Source: Senegalia massiliensis (GTDB lineage: Bacteria > Bacillota > Clostridia > Tissierellales > SIT17). From it: a DNA stretch of 64,000 nt. The stretch spans positions 1,707,241 through 1,771,240 of the forward strand of contig NZ_LR130785.1 in NCBI RefSeq assembly GCF_900626135.1, written 5' to 3'. Positions 53,203 through 62,014 of the stretch are shown here, piece by piece. The notes beneath the pieces were generated by a model, which worked only from the letters and a program-made list of their open reading frames with translations, was not told the DNA's origin and ran no database searches. Numbering within the stretch: the stretch's first letter is position 1; each line of letters opens with the position of its first letter. Position numbers and translations under genes: made by a program.

Positions 53203-55161
53203 TTAATTATCTTTATTTACCATATCTCCAATACTTAATTCACTATCTTCAGTTTGATAACTAATTTCTTCTTTCTCTTGAGTTTCTTTTATGCTTAAAC
53301 TCAATCTATTATTTTCTTCATCAATATCTAAAATTTTCACTTTAACAACTTCACCTTTTGAAAGTTTTTCTGAAGGTTTTGCAATATGCTCTTCTGAAAT
53401 TTCAGATATATGAACTAATCCATCTAAACCTGGTAATAATTCTACAAATGCACCAAAGTCAACTAATTTAACAACTTTTCCTTCTACAATATCGCCAATA
53501 TTATATTTTTCTTTTATATTATTCCACGGATGATCTTTAGTTTGTTTATAACCTAAAGAAATTCTTTCTTTAGGTTTATCAAAATCTAATACAACTACTT
53601 CTACTTTATCTCCTACATTAACAATTTCAGAAGGATGATTTGTTCTCCCCCAAGAAAGTTCAGATATATGGACTAATCCATCAACTCCTCCAATATCTAC
53701 AAAAGCACCAAAGTTAGTAAGTCTTTTTACTTCACCTTCAATTTTCATATCTTTCTCTATGCTATTCCATAGTTCTTCTTTTTCTTCTTGTATTTCTTTA
53801 AGTTCTACATTTTTTCTAGATAAAACTAATTTCTTTTTAGACTTATTAAATTCAATGATTTTTAGTGATAATTCTTTACCTAAATATGCATTTAAATCTT
53901 CAACATAATTTGTTGACATATGAGAAGCTGGTATAAATCCTCTTATACCTTTTACTAATACTATAACTCCACCCTTTACAACTTCTACAATCTTACCTTT
54001 TACTAATTCTTCACTTTCAAATATATCTAATAGTTCTTCCCAACCTTTTATATCTTCAACTCTCTTTTTAGATAGTAAAACATTGCCTTCTCCATCATCA
54101 AGTTTTAAAATATAAACTTCAATTTCATCTCCTAAGTTAAACTCTTTTTCTAAATCTATATTATTATCATTAGATACTTCATTTCTTTTAATTATACCAT
54201 CTGACTTATAACCTATATTAACCATTAACTCATCTTTATTTATTGAGATAATATTCCCTTCTACAATATCACCTTTTTTAAAGTCTACTAAAGTTTTTTC
54301 AATCTCTTCCATCATTTTGTTCATTTCATTATCAATATTACTCACTCTATTTACAACCTCCTTAATTATCCAGTCAGGTGTAGATGCACCAGCTGTAATT
54401 CCAACTACATTATATTTTTTTAATTTCTCTAAATTTAAATCATCAACAGTTTCTATATGATAAGTATCCTTACATATTTCTTTGCTTATTTCTACTAATT
54501 TCTGAGTGTTAGAACTATGATATCCACCAATAACTATCATAGCATCTACATCACTTGCAACTTCCCTACAAGAAGTTTGTCTTAGTTTAGTAGCGTTGCA
54601 AATAGTATTATATATTAAAACTTCTTCTGCATTTTTACTAACAATATCTGATAATAATTTAAACTTTTCATAATTCATAGTAGTTTGTGCCACAATACAT
54701 ATTTTATCATATTTCTTACTATTATCAATATCATCTTTGGAGTTAAATATATCAGCACTATTTTCACACCATCCATTTATACCAATAACTTCAGGATGAT
54801 TCGGGTCACCAATTATAATTATATTATATCCTTTATTATAAAATTTCTGTACTTTCTTTTGAATCTTTCTTACAAAAGGACAAGTAAGATCTAGAATTTC
54901 TATATTTCTTGAACTAAGTTTTTCATGAATATCTTTAGAGATACCATGAGATCTAATTATAATAGTACCATTATTTATAGTGTCTATATCACTAATAGTA
55001 TTTAATCCTTTTTTCTTAAGATCATCTGTAACTTGTTTGTTGTGAATTAAAGGTCCTAAAGAACTTACATTCTTTTTAATATTTATTGCGTCTAATGTAC
55101 TATCCATAGCCCTTTCTACTCCAAAACAAAATCCAGAGTTCTTAGCAAGAATTACTTTCAA
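53203..55161 (-). CDS. ispH: Fusion of HMBPP reductase (IspH) and ribosomal protein S1
   Basis: 652 residues. Residues 1 to about 280 are IspH (LytB), the last enzyme of the MEP isoprenoid pathway, with [4Fe-4S] cysteines in GFCFGVERA, LTCPFVRK and ICNATKLRQ. From about 296 come four S1 RNA-binding repeats, for example EGEVKRLTNFGAFVDIGGVD and EGKVVKLVDFGAFVELLPGL. Fusions of these two are known in Clostridia. TTG start, with GGAGGGTG upstream, overlapping the plsC stop. No frameshift lies at the junction, so it is a true fusion. Confidence 0.95.
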   Translation of the reverse strand: MKVILAKNSGFCFGVERAMDSTLDAINIKKNVSSLGPLIHNKQVTDDLKKKGLNTISDIDTINNGTIIIRSHGISKDIHEKLSSRNIEILDLTCPFVRKIQKKVQKFYNKGYNIIIIGDPNHPEVIGINGWCENSADIFNSKDDIDNSKKYDKICIVAQTTMNYEKFKLLSDIVSKNAEEVLIYNTICNATKLRQTSCREVASDVDAMIVIGGYHSSNTQKLVEISKEICKDTYHIETVDDLNLEKLKKYNVVGITAGASTPDWIIKEVVNRVSNIDNEMNKMMEEIEKTLVDFKKGDIVEGNIISINKDELMVNIGYKSDGIIKRNEVSNDNNIDLEKEFNLGDEIEVYILKLDDGEGNVLLSKKRVEDIKGWEELLDIFESEELVKGKIVEVVKGGVIVLVKGIRGFIPASHMSTNYVEDLNAYLGKELSLKIIEFNKSKKKLVLSRKNVELKEIQEEKEELWNSIEKDMKIEGEVKRLTNFGAFVDIGGVDGLVHISELSWGRTNHPSEIVNVGDKVEVVVLDFDKPKERISLGYKQTKDHPWNNIKEKYNIGDIVEGKVVKLVDFGAFVELLPGLDGLVHISEISEEHIAKPSEKLSKGEVVKVKILDIDEENNRLSLSIKETQEKEEISYQTEDSELSIGDMVNKDN

Positions 55162-55763
55162 TTTTCACCCTCCCTAAATTCATCTTTTAAACTATATATT
55201 TTTTTTAAAATTTTATCACTTAAAATTTTATAATCCTCAATAGTATTTTTTTGCTTTTTATAAATAGATAAATCTATAGGTTGTCCTATATATACATTTA
55301 TTTTAGTGAAAATTTTATAGTTTGTATCAATATATACAGGGATTACTGGTGATTTAGATTTTACTGCTATCATGGCAACCCCAGGTTTAGCCTCTGATTT
55401 TTTATCATTAATAACTCTAGTACCTTCTGGAAATATACCTAATGCTTTATCTTCTTTTAGTATTTTTAAAGCTTTTTTTATTGCACTTAGATCTGAACCC
55501 TCTCTATCAACTGGAAAAGTGCCTAGTTTTTTTATAAATGCTCCTATAAGTTTATATTTAAAAAGTCCTTTTTTTGCCATAAAATGAAGTTGCCTTTCAT
55601 CGAAAGCTTTAGCTAAAATTATAGGATCAAAATAATTTGTATGATTTGAACAAACTATAATTTTTGAATTTTTAATTATATTTTCTTTTCCATGATAATT
55701 TATTCTATAAAAAATTTTTAATATAGCACCTGTAATATTTTTAAAAAAATGATAAAAATTCAT
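55158..55763 (-). CDS. plsC: 1-acyl-glycerol-3-phosphate acyltransferase
   Basis: 201 residues. The catalytic NH-x4-D is in SNHTNYFDP (about 40) and the glycerophosphate site is FPEGTR near 115; a short hydrophobic N-terminus fits membrane association. It makes phosphatidic acid for phospholipids. It starts one base after cmk ends and overlaps the ispH start, in the common cmk-plsC-ispH order. Confidence 0.93.
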   Translation of the reverse strand: MNFYHFFKNITGAILKIFYRINYHGKENIIKNSKIIVCSNHTNYFDPIILAKAFDERQLHFMAKKGLFKYKLIGAFIKKLGTFPVDREGSDLSAIKKALKILKEDKALGIFPEGTRVINDKKSEAKPGVAMIAVKSKSPVIPVYIDTNYKIFTKINVYIGQPIDLSIYKKQKNTIEDYKILSDKILKKIYSLKDEFREGEN

Positions 55764-55764
55764 A

Positions 55765-56418
55765 TTATCTCCTCTTTACATAACTAATAATAAAATCTAC
55801 TACTTCATCAATTGATTTATTTGTAGTATCTATTTCCACAGCATCCTCTGTTTTTATCAGAGGAGAAATTTCCCTAGTACTGTCAATTTTATCTCTTTCT
55901 TTCATATCTTTTATAACATCTTCTAAAGATATATTATTATTGTTTTTAGTTAATTCCTTATATCTTCTTTTTCCTCTTTCTTCAGGAGTAGCACTTAAAT
56001 AAAATTTAAAATCTGCATTAGGTAGCACATGACTAGCTATATCTCTACCATCCATGATAACACTTTTATTTTTTGCAATTTCCCTCTGAATTTCTACTAA
56101 TTTTAATCGTACATCTTTTATTTTAGCAACATTAGATACATTTTTGTTAATAATATTTGTTCTAATTTCATCATCAACTATTGTCTCATCTAAATATATA
56201 TGATTATTTTTAAAATCTATATGGGTTTGCCTCAATACCTTTTTTATTTTTGACAAATCTGAAAAGTCTATTTTATTCATTAGTAACTTATAAGTTAGTG
56301 CCCTATACATAGCACCTGTATCAATGTAAACAATATTTAATTTTTTTGCTATTAATTTTGCAATAGTACTTTTACCAGCTCCTGAAGGGCCATCTATTGC
56401 TATTACTAAATTATTCAA
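55765..56418 (-). CDS. cmk: Cytidylate kinase
   Basis: 217 residues from TTG 56418. The P-loop is IDGPSGAGKST; YIDTGAMYRALT, MDGRDIASHVLP and RGKRRYKEL are CMP-kinase marks. It phosphorylates CMP and dCMP. AAGGAAG lies seven bases before the TTG; the ATG six codons upstream contains this site and lacks its own. It begins 27 bases after aroH. Confidence 0.93.
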   Translation of the reverse strand: MNNLVIAIDGPSGAGKSTIAKLIAKKLNIVYIDTGAMYRALTYKLLMNKIDFSDLSKIKKVLRQTHIDFKNNHIYLDETIVDDEIRTNIINKNVSNVAKIKDVRLKLVEIQREIAKNKSVIMDGRDIASHVLPNADFKFYLSATPEERGKRRYKELTKNNNNISLEDVIKDMKERDKIDSTREISPLIKTEDAVEIDTTNKSIDEVVDFIISYVKRR

Positions 56419-56445
56419 TTTTTTTCTTCCTTTCATACAAACACT

Positions 56446-56802
56446 TTAAATATTTTTTCTTAACACTTTTGCTTCCTTTAAATATATATGATTAACTTCA
56501 GTTTGACTTTTGTTAGAATTTAACATTAATAATACTCTTATGCATCTACTCAAGCTATCCTTAACATACATTTCTTGAAAACATAATAAACTACAATCAA
56601 GTAATCCCATCTGTCTAGCTGCCTTTGCAGGATAAGCAGAATCTATATCACTTGTAGCAGTAAATAACACTGATATTATATCTTTACTCTTAATATTATT
56701 TTTTTTTATTATTGTCTCAAGCAACTTTGTTGTGTTATCTAAGATATTTTCAGAAGTGTTTTTTTCTACAGTAATTGCTCCTCTTATGCTTATAACCCTC
56801 AT
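56446..56802 (-). CDS. aroH: Chorismate mutase, AroH type
   Basis: 118 residues. MRVISIRGAITVEKNT opens the Bacillus AroH fold; VLFTATSDIDSAYPAKAAR holds active-site residues and SRCIRVLLMLN closes the trimeric core. It converts chorismate to prephenate for Phe and Tyr synthesis. It is unusual only in being next to cmk rather than other aromatic genes, but this placement occurs in clostridia. Confidence 0.93.
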   Translation of the reverse strand: MRVISIRGAITVEKNTSENILDNTTKLLETIIKKNNIKSKDIISVLFTATSDIDSAYPAKAARQMGLLDCSLLCFQEMYVKDSLSRCIRVLLMLNSNKSQTEVNHIYLKEAKVLRKNI

Positions 56803-56862
56803 AAAAGTTCACCTCTATCTATATATTATATATTAATTTAACTTTATGCTCAACATTTAAAA

Positions 56863-58101
56863 TTACTGATTGTCCCCAGCAAGATATCCTGTTGAGTAAC
56901 TAATTTGCAAATTAAATCCTCCAGTATAGGCATCTACATCTAAAACTTCTCCACAAAAAAATAAATCTTCAACAATTTTTGATTCCATAGTAGATGGGTT
57001 TATTTGATTAATATCTATCCCACCAGAAGTTACATAAGCTTCTTCAATAGACCTTAAATCAGCTATATTTAAGGTTATTGATTTAAGTAACCTAATCAGT
57101 TTTCTTCTATGTTCTTTTGTAAAATTAGATGCTTTTAAAGATATGTTGATTTGTAATAAATTTAATATTGCTAAAACAAAATTATATTTTAATATAATTG
57201 ATAAAACATTAATTATATTTTTATTAGGATTAGAACCCAATAATTCAATTATTTTTTCATCTAATTCTTTTAGATTTAAACTTGGAAATAAATCTATATC
57301 TAATTTAAATCTATCCTTAGCATTTATTTTTCTATTGTTTCTAGATGTAATATTAAATATAGCAGGTCCTGAAATTCCAAAGTGTGTAAAAATAATATCT
57401 CCAATTTCATAATCAATTATTTTATCATCTGAACTTAAAACTACTTTAACATTTTTAAAACTTAATCCTTTATTTTGTTTTATCCAATTTTCTTTAATAT
57501 TTATAGGTACAATAGAAGGTTTAGTTGATATAATATTGTGTCCAAATTTTTTCCCAAATTTATATCCATCTCCTGTTGAGCCTGTAGAAGGATAAGATTT
57601 TCCTCCTGTAGCTATTATTAGACTATCACTTTCAATTATTTCTTTCCTATTATTTTTTGTATACTCTGTAATAAACTTATTTTTATACTTTTCAACATTT
57701 ATGACATTACAGTTTAAAGATAATATAACACCATTATCTAATAAATATGTTTTTAAAGCATTTGTAACATCAATTGATTTATCTGATTTAGGGAAACACC
57801 TACCATCATTTTCTACTTTAATTTCTACATCATACTTTTGCAAAATATCAATTATATCTTTATTAGAAAAGCTATAAAAAGAGGAGTATAAAAAATTCCT
57901 ATTTCTAGTTACATTTTCAATTAAATCTTCTATCTCACAATTATTAGTAATATTACATCTACCATTACCTGTAATAAGCATTTTCTTACCTATAATACTA
58001 TTTTTATCTAAAAGTATTACTTTATTACCTTTTTTACTCGCTGTAGCTGCTGCAATTATTCCAGCAGGTCCTCCACCAATAACTAAAACTTTTTTCGACA
58101 T
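56863..58101 (-). CDS. FAD-dependent oxidoreductase, HI0933/YhiN family
   Basis: 412 residues. The N-terminal dinucleotide fold is VIGGGPAGIIAAATAS. GNGRCNITNN, DGRCFPKSDKS, ATGGKSYPSTGSTGDGY and the C-terminal CGEVLDVDAYTGGFNLQIS are hallmarks of the BaiN/HI0933/YhiN flavoproteins. Their physiological reaction is unsettled. It has GGAG before the ATG and leads the aroH-cmk-plsC-ispH series after a terminator. Confidence 0.92.
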   Translation of the reverse strand: MSKKVLVIGGGPAGIIAAATASKKGNKVILLDKNSIIGKKMLITGNGRCNITNNCEIEDLIENVTRNRNFLYSSFYSFSNKDIIDILQKYDVEIKVENDGRCFPKSDKSIDVTNALKTYLLDNGVILSLNCNVINVEKYKNKFITEYTKNNRKEIIESDSLIIATGGKSYPSTGSTGDGYKFGKKFGHNIISTKPSIVPINIKENWIKQNKGLSFKNVKVVLSSDDKIIDYEIGDIIFTHFGISGPAIFNITSRNNRKINAKDRFKLDIDLFPSLNLKELDEKIIELLGSNPNKNIINVLSIILKYNFVLAILNLLQINISLKASNFTKEHRRKLIRLLKSITLNIADLRSIEEAYVTSGGIDINQINPSTMESKIVEDLFFCGEVLDVDAYTGGFNLQISYSTGYLAGDNQ

Positions 58102-58120
58102 AATTTTCTCCTTTTACACC

Positions 58121-58151
58121 AAAGAAAAAAGTAGCTAAGCTACTTTTTTTC
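58121..58151 (-). terminator. Terminator after the RpiR regulator gene
   Basis: AAAAAAGTAGC-TAA-GCTACTTTTTT stem overlapping the regulator's stop region, between it and the flavoprotein gene. Confidence 0.85.
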
Positions 58152-59009
58152 TTTCTCTTCATATATATCATATTCTTGCCATAAATTCTCTAGTTTAGAA
58201 AGATATGTACTAACGTCCTTTTTATTTTTTATTCCTACTCCAATTATTAAAGCGTTTATGATACTCAAAGGAGCAACTAAAGAATCTATAAACGAAATCA
58301 TATTACTTTTTACTTCTATAATATAGTCAGCCCATTTAGCTATAGGAGATAATTTACCATCTGATATTCCTATAATTGTAGAACCTTGTTCTTTTACATA
58401 CTTAAGTGCATCCAGTGTTTTTTTTGAATATCTTGGATAACTAATTCCTATTACTACATCATCTTCTGAAACTTGTAGCAATTGTTCAAATATATCACTC
58501 ATTCCAAAACTAACTACCTTTACATTATCGAGAATAAAACTTAAATAGAAGCCTAAATACCCTGCTAATGCTGTAGAACTTCTAAGACCTAAAATATATA
58601 CTCTTTTAGCATTTGAGATTTCCTCTATTGCCTCATAGAATATTTTATTATCTAGATTTTCTAATGTAGTCTTCATATTATTAATATCTGTTGTTACAAC
58701 TTGTTTTACCAAATTTTCTTTATCTGAAAAATCTTCCATTCCTAATCTTTGAACCGTTGTTAATTTGTTTTTTATAAGTTCTTGTAAAGATTTCTGAAGA
58801 CTAGGATAACCAGAAAATCCTAAAGCGTTAGCAAATCTAACAACTGTAGATTCACTAACGCCAACCATTTCTCCTAATTTAGATGCTGTCATAAATGCTG
58901 CTTTATCATAATCTGAAGTTATGTATTCTGCTATAAGCTTTTGTCCTTTACTTAAACGAGAATAGTTAGATTGAATTAATTCATTTAAATCTCTTTTGTG
59001 TTCATCCAT
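58140..59009 (-). CDS. MurR/RpiR family transcriptional regulator
   Basis: 289 residues. An N-terminal helix-turn-helix (KLGEMVGVSESTVVRFANAL GFSGYPSLQ) and a C-terminal SIS domain (RVYILGLRSSTALAGYL; VVIGISYPRYSKKTLDAL) that binds phosphosugars in known members. It lies 14 bases after korC on the same strand and before a terminator, so it is probably the last gene of the kor operon. The effector is unknown. A link from this family to ferredoxin oxidoreductase genes would be unusual. Confidence 0.92.
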   Translation of the reverse strand: MDEHKRDLNELIQSNYSRLSKGQKLIAEYITSDYDKAAFMTASKLGEMVGVSESTVVRFANALGFSGYPSLQKSLQELIKNKLTTVQRLGMEDFSDKENLVKQVVTTDINNMKTTLENLDNKIFYEAIEEISNAKRVYILGLRSSTALAGYLGFYLSFILDNVKVVSFGMSDIFEQLLQVSEDDVVIGISYPRYSKKTLDALKYVKEQGSTIIGISDGKLSPIAKWADYIIEVKSNMISFIDSLVAPLSIINALIIGVGIKNKKDVSTYLSKLENLWQEYDIYEEKEKK

Positions 59010-59023
59010 AGATATCTTCCTTA

Positions 59024-59551
59024 TTAAAAAATATTTAATCCATATTCATATGCTTTTTCATTTTTTTCTTCTGTTCCAGGAGGTACTCTATTTAATATAG
59101 CTTGTTTTAAAATCTCTTTATCTACTAATTTTGTTATACCATTAATAGCTCCTAATGCAACAATATTAGAGACTAGTGATGTTCCTACATCTTTTTTAGC
59201 TTTATCAAGAATTGGTACTTGATAAATTTTAACATCACTTCTATTAGGTCTTTCTACTCCACTATCTATAATAAGGATACCATCTTTTTTTAAGGAATCC
59301 AAGTACTTATCACAAGATTTTTGAGTTAAACTTAATAATATATCACATTTAGATACTTTAGGGTAATTAATATCAGTATTACTTATTATTACCTCAGCCT
59401 TACTAGCTCCTCCTCTAGCTTCTGGACCATAAGATTGAGATTGAATTGCATTCTTACCATCATTTAATGCACCTTCTGCTAAAATTATACCTGCTAAAAT
59501 TAACCCTTGACCTCCAGAACCACTTAACCTAATTTCAGTTTGACTATTCAT
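59024..59551 (-). CDS. korC: 2-oxoacid:ferredoxin oxidoreductase, gamma subunit
   Basis: 175 residues. RLSGSGGQGLILAGIILAEG and SQSYGPEARGGASKAEVIIS are the gamma-subunit marks, the latter binding CoA-side elements. It starts one base after korB ends. With KorD, KorA and KorB it completes a four-subunit enzyme oxidising a 2-oxoacid, most likely 2-oxoglutarate, to the acyl-CoA with reduced ferredoxin. Confidence 0.93.
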   Translation of the reverse strand: MNSQTEIRLSGSGGQGLILAGIILAEGALNDGKNAIQSQSYGPEARGGASKAEVIISNTDINYPKVSKCDILLSLTQKSCDKYLDSLKKDGILIIDSGVERPNRSDVKIYQVPILDKAKKDVGTSLVSNIVALGAINGITKLVDKEILKQAILNRVPPGTEEKNEKAYEYGLNIF

Positions 59552-59552
59552 G

Positions 59553-60374
59553 CTATACCTCCTGCCTAAACATTTCTATAATCTTTTGATATTCTTCAGT
59601 ATATTCTGCTTCTTCATTTTTATATAACTCACCAATCACTATCTTATCTTTTAAATCATCTTTTGGAAGTTTATTTAATGCCTTTACATTTATTGAATTA
59701 TCTTTTAAATATTTCATCATATCAGGTGATTCACCTTTTTTATTTTTTCTTCCATAGTATGTAGGGCATATACTTATAGATTCAACAAATGAAAAGCCTT
59801 TGTTTTTTACCCCTTTTACAACTAAATCTTTAATCATTTTTGCATGATAAGCAGTGGCTCTTGCAGTATAAGTTGCACCTGATGCTTTAGCTAGTTCACA
59901 TAAATCAAAGTTTTTATCAATATTACCATAAGGAGCTGTAGTACCTTTTTCTCTTGTAGGAGTAGTAGGAGAATACTGACCTCCAGTCATTCCATAAATA
60001 TTATTGTTGAAGACAACTGTAGTAATATCTATATTTCTTCTAGCAGCATGAATTAAATGATTTCCACCTATTGCAGCAGAGTCACCATCTCCAGTAACTA
60101 CAATTACATGTAACTCAGGATTAGCCATTTTAATACCCGTTGCAAATGCTAAAGCTCTTCCATGAGTAGTATGAAGTGTATTAAAATCCATATATCCAGG
60201 AGCTCTCGAAGAACATCCTATTCCAGAGACTATACATACTTTATCTTTTTCTAAACCTAATTCATCTATAGCTTCAACTACAGATTTCATTATTATACCG
60301 TGACCACACCCCGGACACCATATATGAGGCAATTTATCCATTCTAAAATATTTTTCTAATAACTTACTAGGCAT
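59553..60374 (-). CDS. korB: 2-oxoacid:ferredoxin oxidoreductase, beta subunit
   Basis: 273 residues. The thiamine-diphosphate site is VTGDGDSAAIGGNHLIHAAR with NNNIYGMTGGQYSPTT. Cysteines in HIWCPGCGHG and IGCSSRAPG bind an Fe-S cluster. It overlaps korA by 8 bases. The motif set matches KorB/OorB-type enzymes; VorB-like substrate use cannot be excluded. Confidence 0.93.
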   Translation of the reverse strand: MPSKLLEKYFRMDKLPHIWCPGCGHGIIMKSVVEAIDELGLEKDKVCIVSGIGCSSRAPGYMDFNTLHTTHGRALAFATGIKMANPELHVIVVTGDGDSAAIGGNHLIHAARRNIDITTVVFNNNIYGMTGGQYSPTTPTREKGTTAPYGNIDKNFDLCELAKASGATYTARATAYHAKMIKDLVVKGVKNKGFSFVESISICPTYYGRKNKKGESPDMMKYLKDNSINVKALNKLPKDDLKDKIVIGELYKNEEAEYTEEYQKIIEMFRQEV

Positions 60375-61509
60375 ATATATCCTCCTTAATTTTTTTAATT
60401 ATTTCATCCGGAGATATTAATTGTCCATTTATTTTATTATATTTATATATTGTTGCCTCTTTATCTGCAACTCTTTCTACTTCTATTAAATATTGTCCTA
60501 AATTCATTTCTACAACTAAAATTTTCTTCACCTTTTTTGTTAACTCTTTAATTTGTTTAGTCAAAAATGGCCATATAGTAATCGGTCTAAATAAACCTAC
60601 TTTTAGTCCATTTTCTCTAGCTTCATTTACTGCACTTTTTGCTGATCTTGCAGTAGCTCCATATGCAACTATAGCAATCTCTGCATCATCCAACATATAT
60701 TCTTCATAATTAGCTATATCTTCTATATTATCTTCTACCTTATTCACTAACCTACTTACAAGTTCTTCAGCAATTTTAGAGTCGTTGCTAGGAAAGCCAG
60801 TCTCATCATGAACTAAACCTGTCACATGATACCTATATCCTTCACCAAAAGAAGCCATCTTAGGAACTAAATCATTTTCCTCAACTTTATATGGCTTATA
60901 ATCTTTAGGTTCACAATTAGGTTTTACTCTATCAAATATCTCAATTTCGTCTTTATTCGGAATTTCTATTCTTTCTCTTAAATGACCGATAACTTCATCT
61001 AATAAAAGAATTACAGGAGTTCTATATTTTTCTGCATAATTAAATGCTTTTATAGTCAAATCAAATGTCTCTCTAACAGAATATGGAGTTAATGCGATCA
61101 TAGGATGATCACCATGAGTTCCCCATTTAGCTTGCATTACATCTCCTTGTGAAGGCGATGTGGGAAGTCCTGTACTTGGGCCTCCTCTTTGAACATTTAC
61201 TATAACACAAGGAACTTCAGTTATTGCAGCATACCCTATATTCTCTTGTTTTAATGAAAATCCTGGTCCACTAGTAGCTGTCATAGATTTTAAACCAGCT
61301 AATGCCCCCCCTATCACTGCAGCCATGCCAGCAATCTCATCTTCCATTTGGATAAATTTTCCCCCTACTCTTGGAAGTCTTAAAGAAGATATCTCTGCAA
61401 TTTCCGTAGATGGAGTTATTGGATACCCTGCATAAAATTTCATTCCTGCTGCAAGGGCACCTTCTACACAAGCTTCATTTCCTTGCATTAATTTAACTTT
61501 ATTTTCCAT
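60367..61509 (-). CDS. korA: 2-oxoacid:ferredoxin oxidoreductase, alpha subunit
   Basis: 380 residues. KLMQGNEACVEGALAAGMKF followed by AGYPITPSTEIAE is the pyrimidine-binding start of KorA; MEDEIAGMAAVIGGALAG and ATSGPGFSLKQE follow. The ATG at 61509 has GAAGGAGATG upstream; a longer frame from 61569 runs into korD and lacks such a site. It overlaps korD by 11 bases. Confidence 0.93.
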   Translation of the reverse strand: MENKVKLMQGNEACVEGALAAGMKFYAGYPITPSTEIAEISSLRLPRVGGKFIQMEDEIAGMAAVIGGALAGLKSMTATSGPGFSLKQENIGYAAITEVPCVIVNVQRGGPSTGLPTSPSQGDVMQAKWGTHGDHPMIALTPYSVRETFDLTIKAFNYAEKYRTPVILLLDEVIGHLRERIEIPNKDEIEIFDRVKPNCEPKDYKPYKVEENDLVPKMASFGEGYRYHVTGLVHDETGFPSNDSKIAEELVSRLVNKVEDNIEDIANYEEYMLDDAEIAIVAYGATARSAKSAVNEARENGLKVGLFRPITIWPFLTKQIKELTKKVKKILVVEMNLGQYLIEVERVADKEATIYKYNKINGQLISPDEIIKKIKEDIYA

Positions 61510-61714
61510 GTTCTTCATCTCCTTCAATATAAATAGCGTAATCAGGACATCTAAGTTCACATAAACCACATTTTATACAAATATCTTCATTATCTATGTT
61601 AATCACACCATTTTCTAAAGTTAAAACACCTTTGGGACACAATTCAACACAAATCCCGCAACCTTTACACCAATCTTTACTTACCACTAATTTTTTATTA
61701 ATTTTTGTGGTCAC
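61499..61714 (-). CDS. korD: 2-oxoacid:ferredoxin oxidoreductase, ferredoxin (delta) subunit
   Basis: 71 residues with two [4Fe-4S] motifs, CKGCGICVELCPKG and CIKCGLCELRCPDY. It passes electrons from the alpha/beta core to free ferredoxin. GTG start at 61714 with AGGGGGC upstream. First gene of the korDABC operon. Confidence 0.93.
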   Translation of the reverse strand: MTTKINKKLVVSKDWCKGCGICVELCPKGVLTLENGVINIDNEDICIKCGLCELRCPDYAIYIEGDEEHGK

Positions 61715-61954
61715 TATAAAGCCCCCTTTAATATTGTTAATTAAATATTATCAAAAATATATCATGCATGCAAGTTTTATTTCATTTTTTTGTTAAATTT
61801 AATATTTTTGCAAGTTTTATTTCATATTATGCATATTTTAAATATCTTTTATTTTTTAAAAATTGTACTTAAAGGTTTTAAATAAGTAATTTAATAAGAA
61901 TTTATAAATATTATCAAAAATATATATTGCAAGAATTATTTATTTAATTTCATT
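61715..61954. promoter_or_regulatory. Upstream region of korD with repeated TGCAAG...TTTCAT motifs
   Basis: TGCAAGTTTTATTTCATT occurs at about 61768 and TGCAAGTTTTATTTCATA at about 61809. A third, looser copy (TGCAAGAATTATTTATTTAA TTTCATT) is near 61928. ATTATCAAAAATATAT precedes the first and third. The spacing and location upstream of kor suggest a regulator-binding array. No gene is present. Confidence 0.55.
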
Positions 61955-62010
61955 TTATATATAATCCCCTTATTATATTTTATAAAATATAATAAGGGGA
62001 TTATATATAA
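61955..62010 (-). terminator. 56-base perfect palindrome, terminator of the carboxyltransferase gene
   Basis: 28-base arms beginning TTATATATAATCCCCTTATT, centred between 61982 and 61983, four bases beyond the stop at 62015 on the minus strand. The AATCCCCTTATT part gives the stem its only G/C pairs. Confidence 0.85.
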
Positions 62011-62014
62011 CTAT

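Noticed and set aside
61510-61569. N-terminal extension of KorA
   Set aside because: The extra 20 residues are the korD sequence in another frame; the family start and ribosome site point to ATG 61509.
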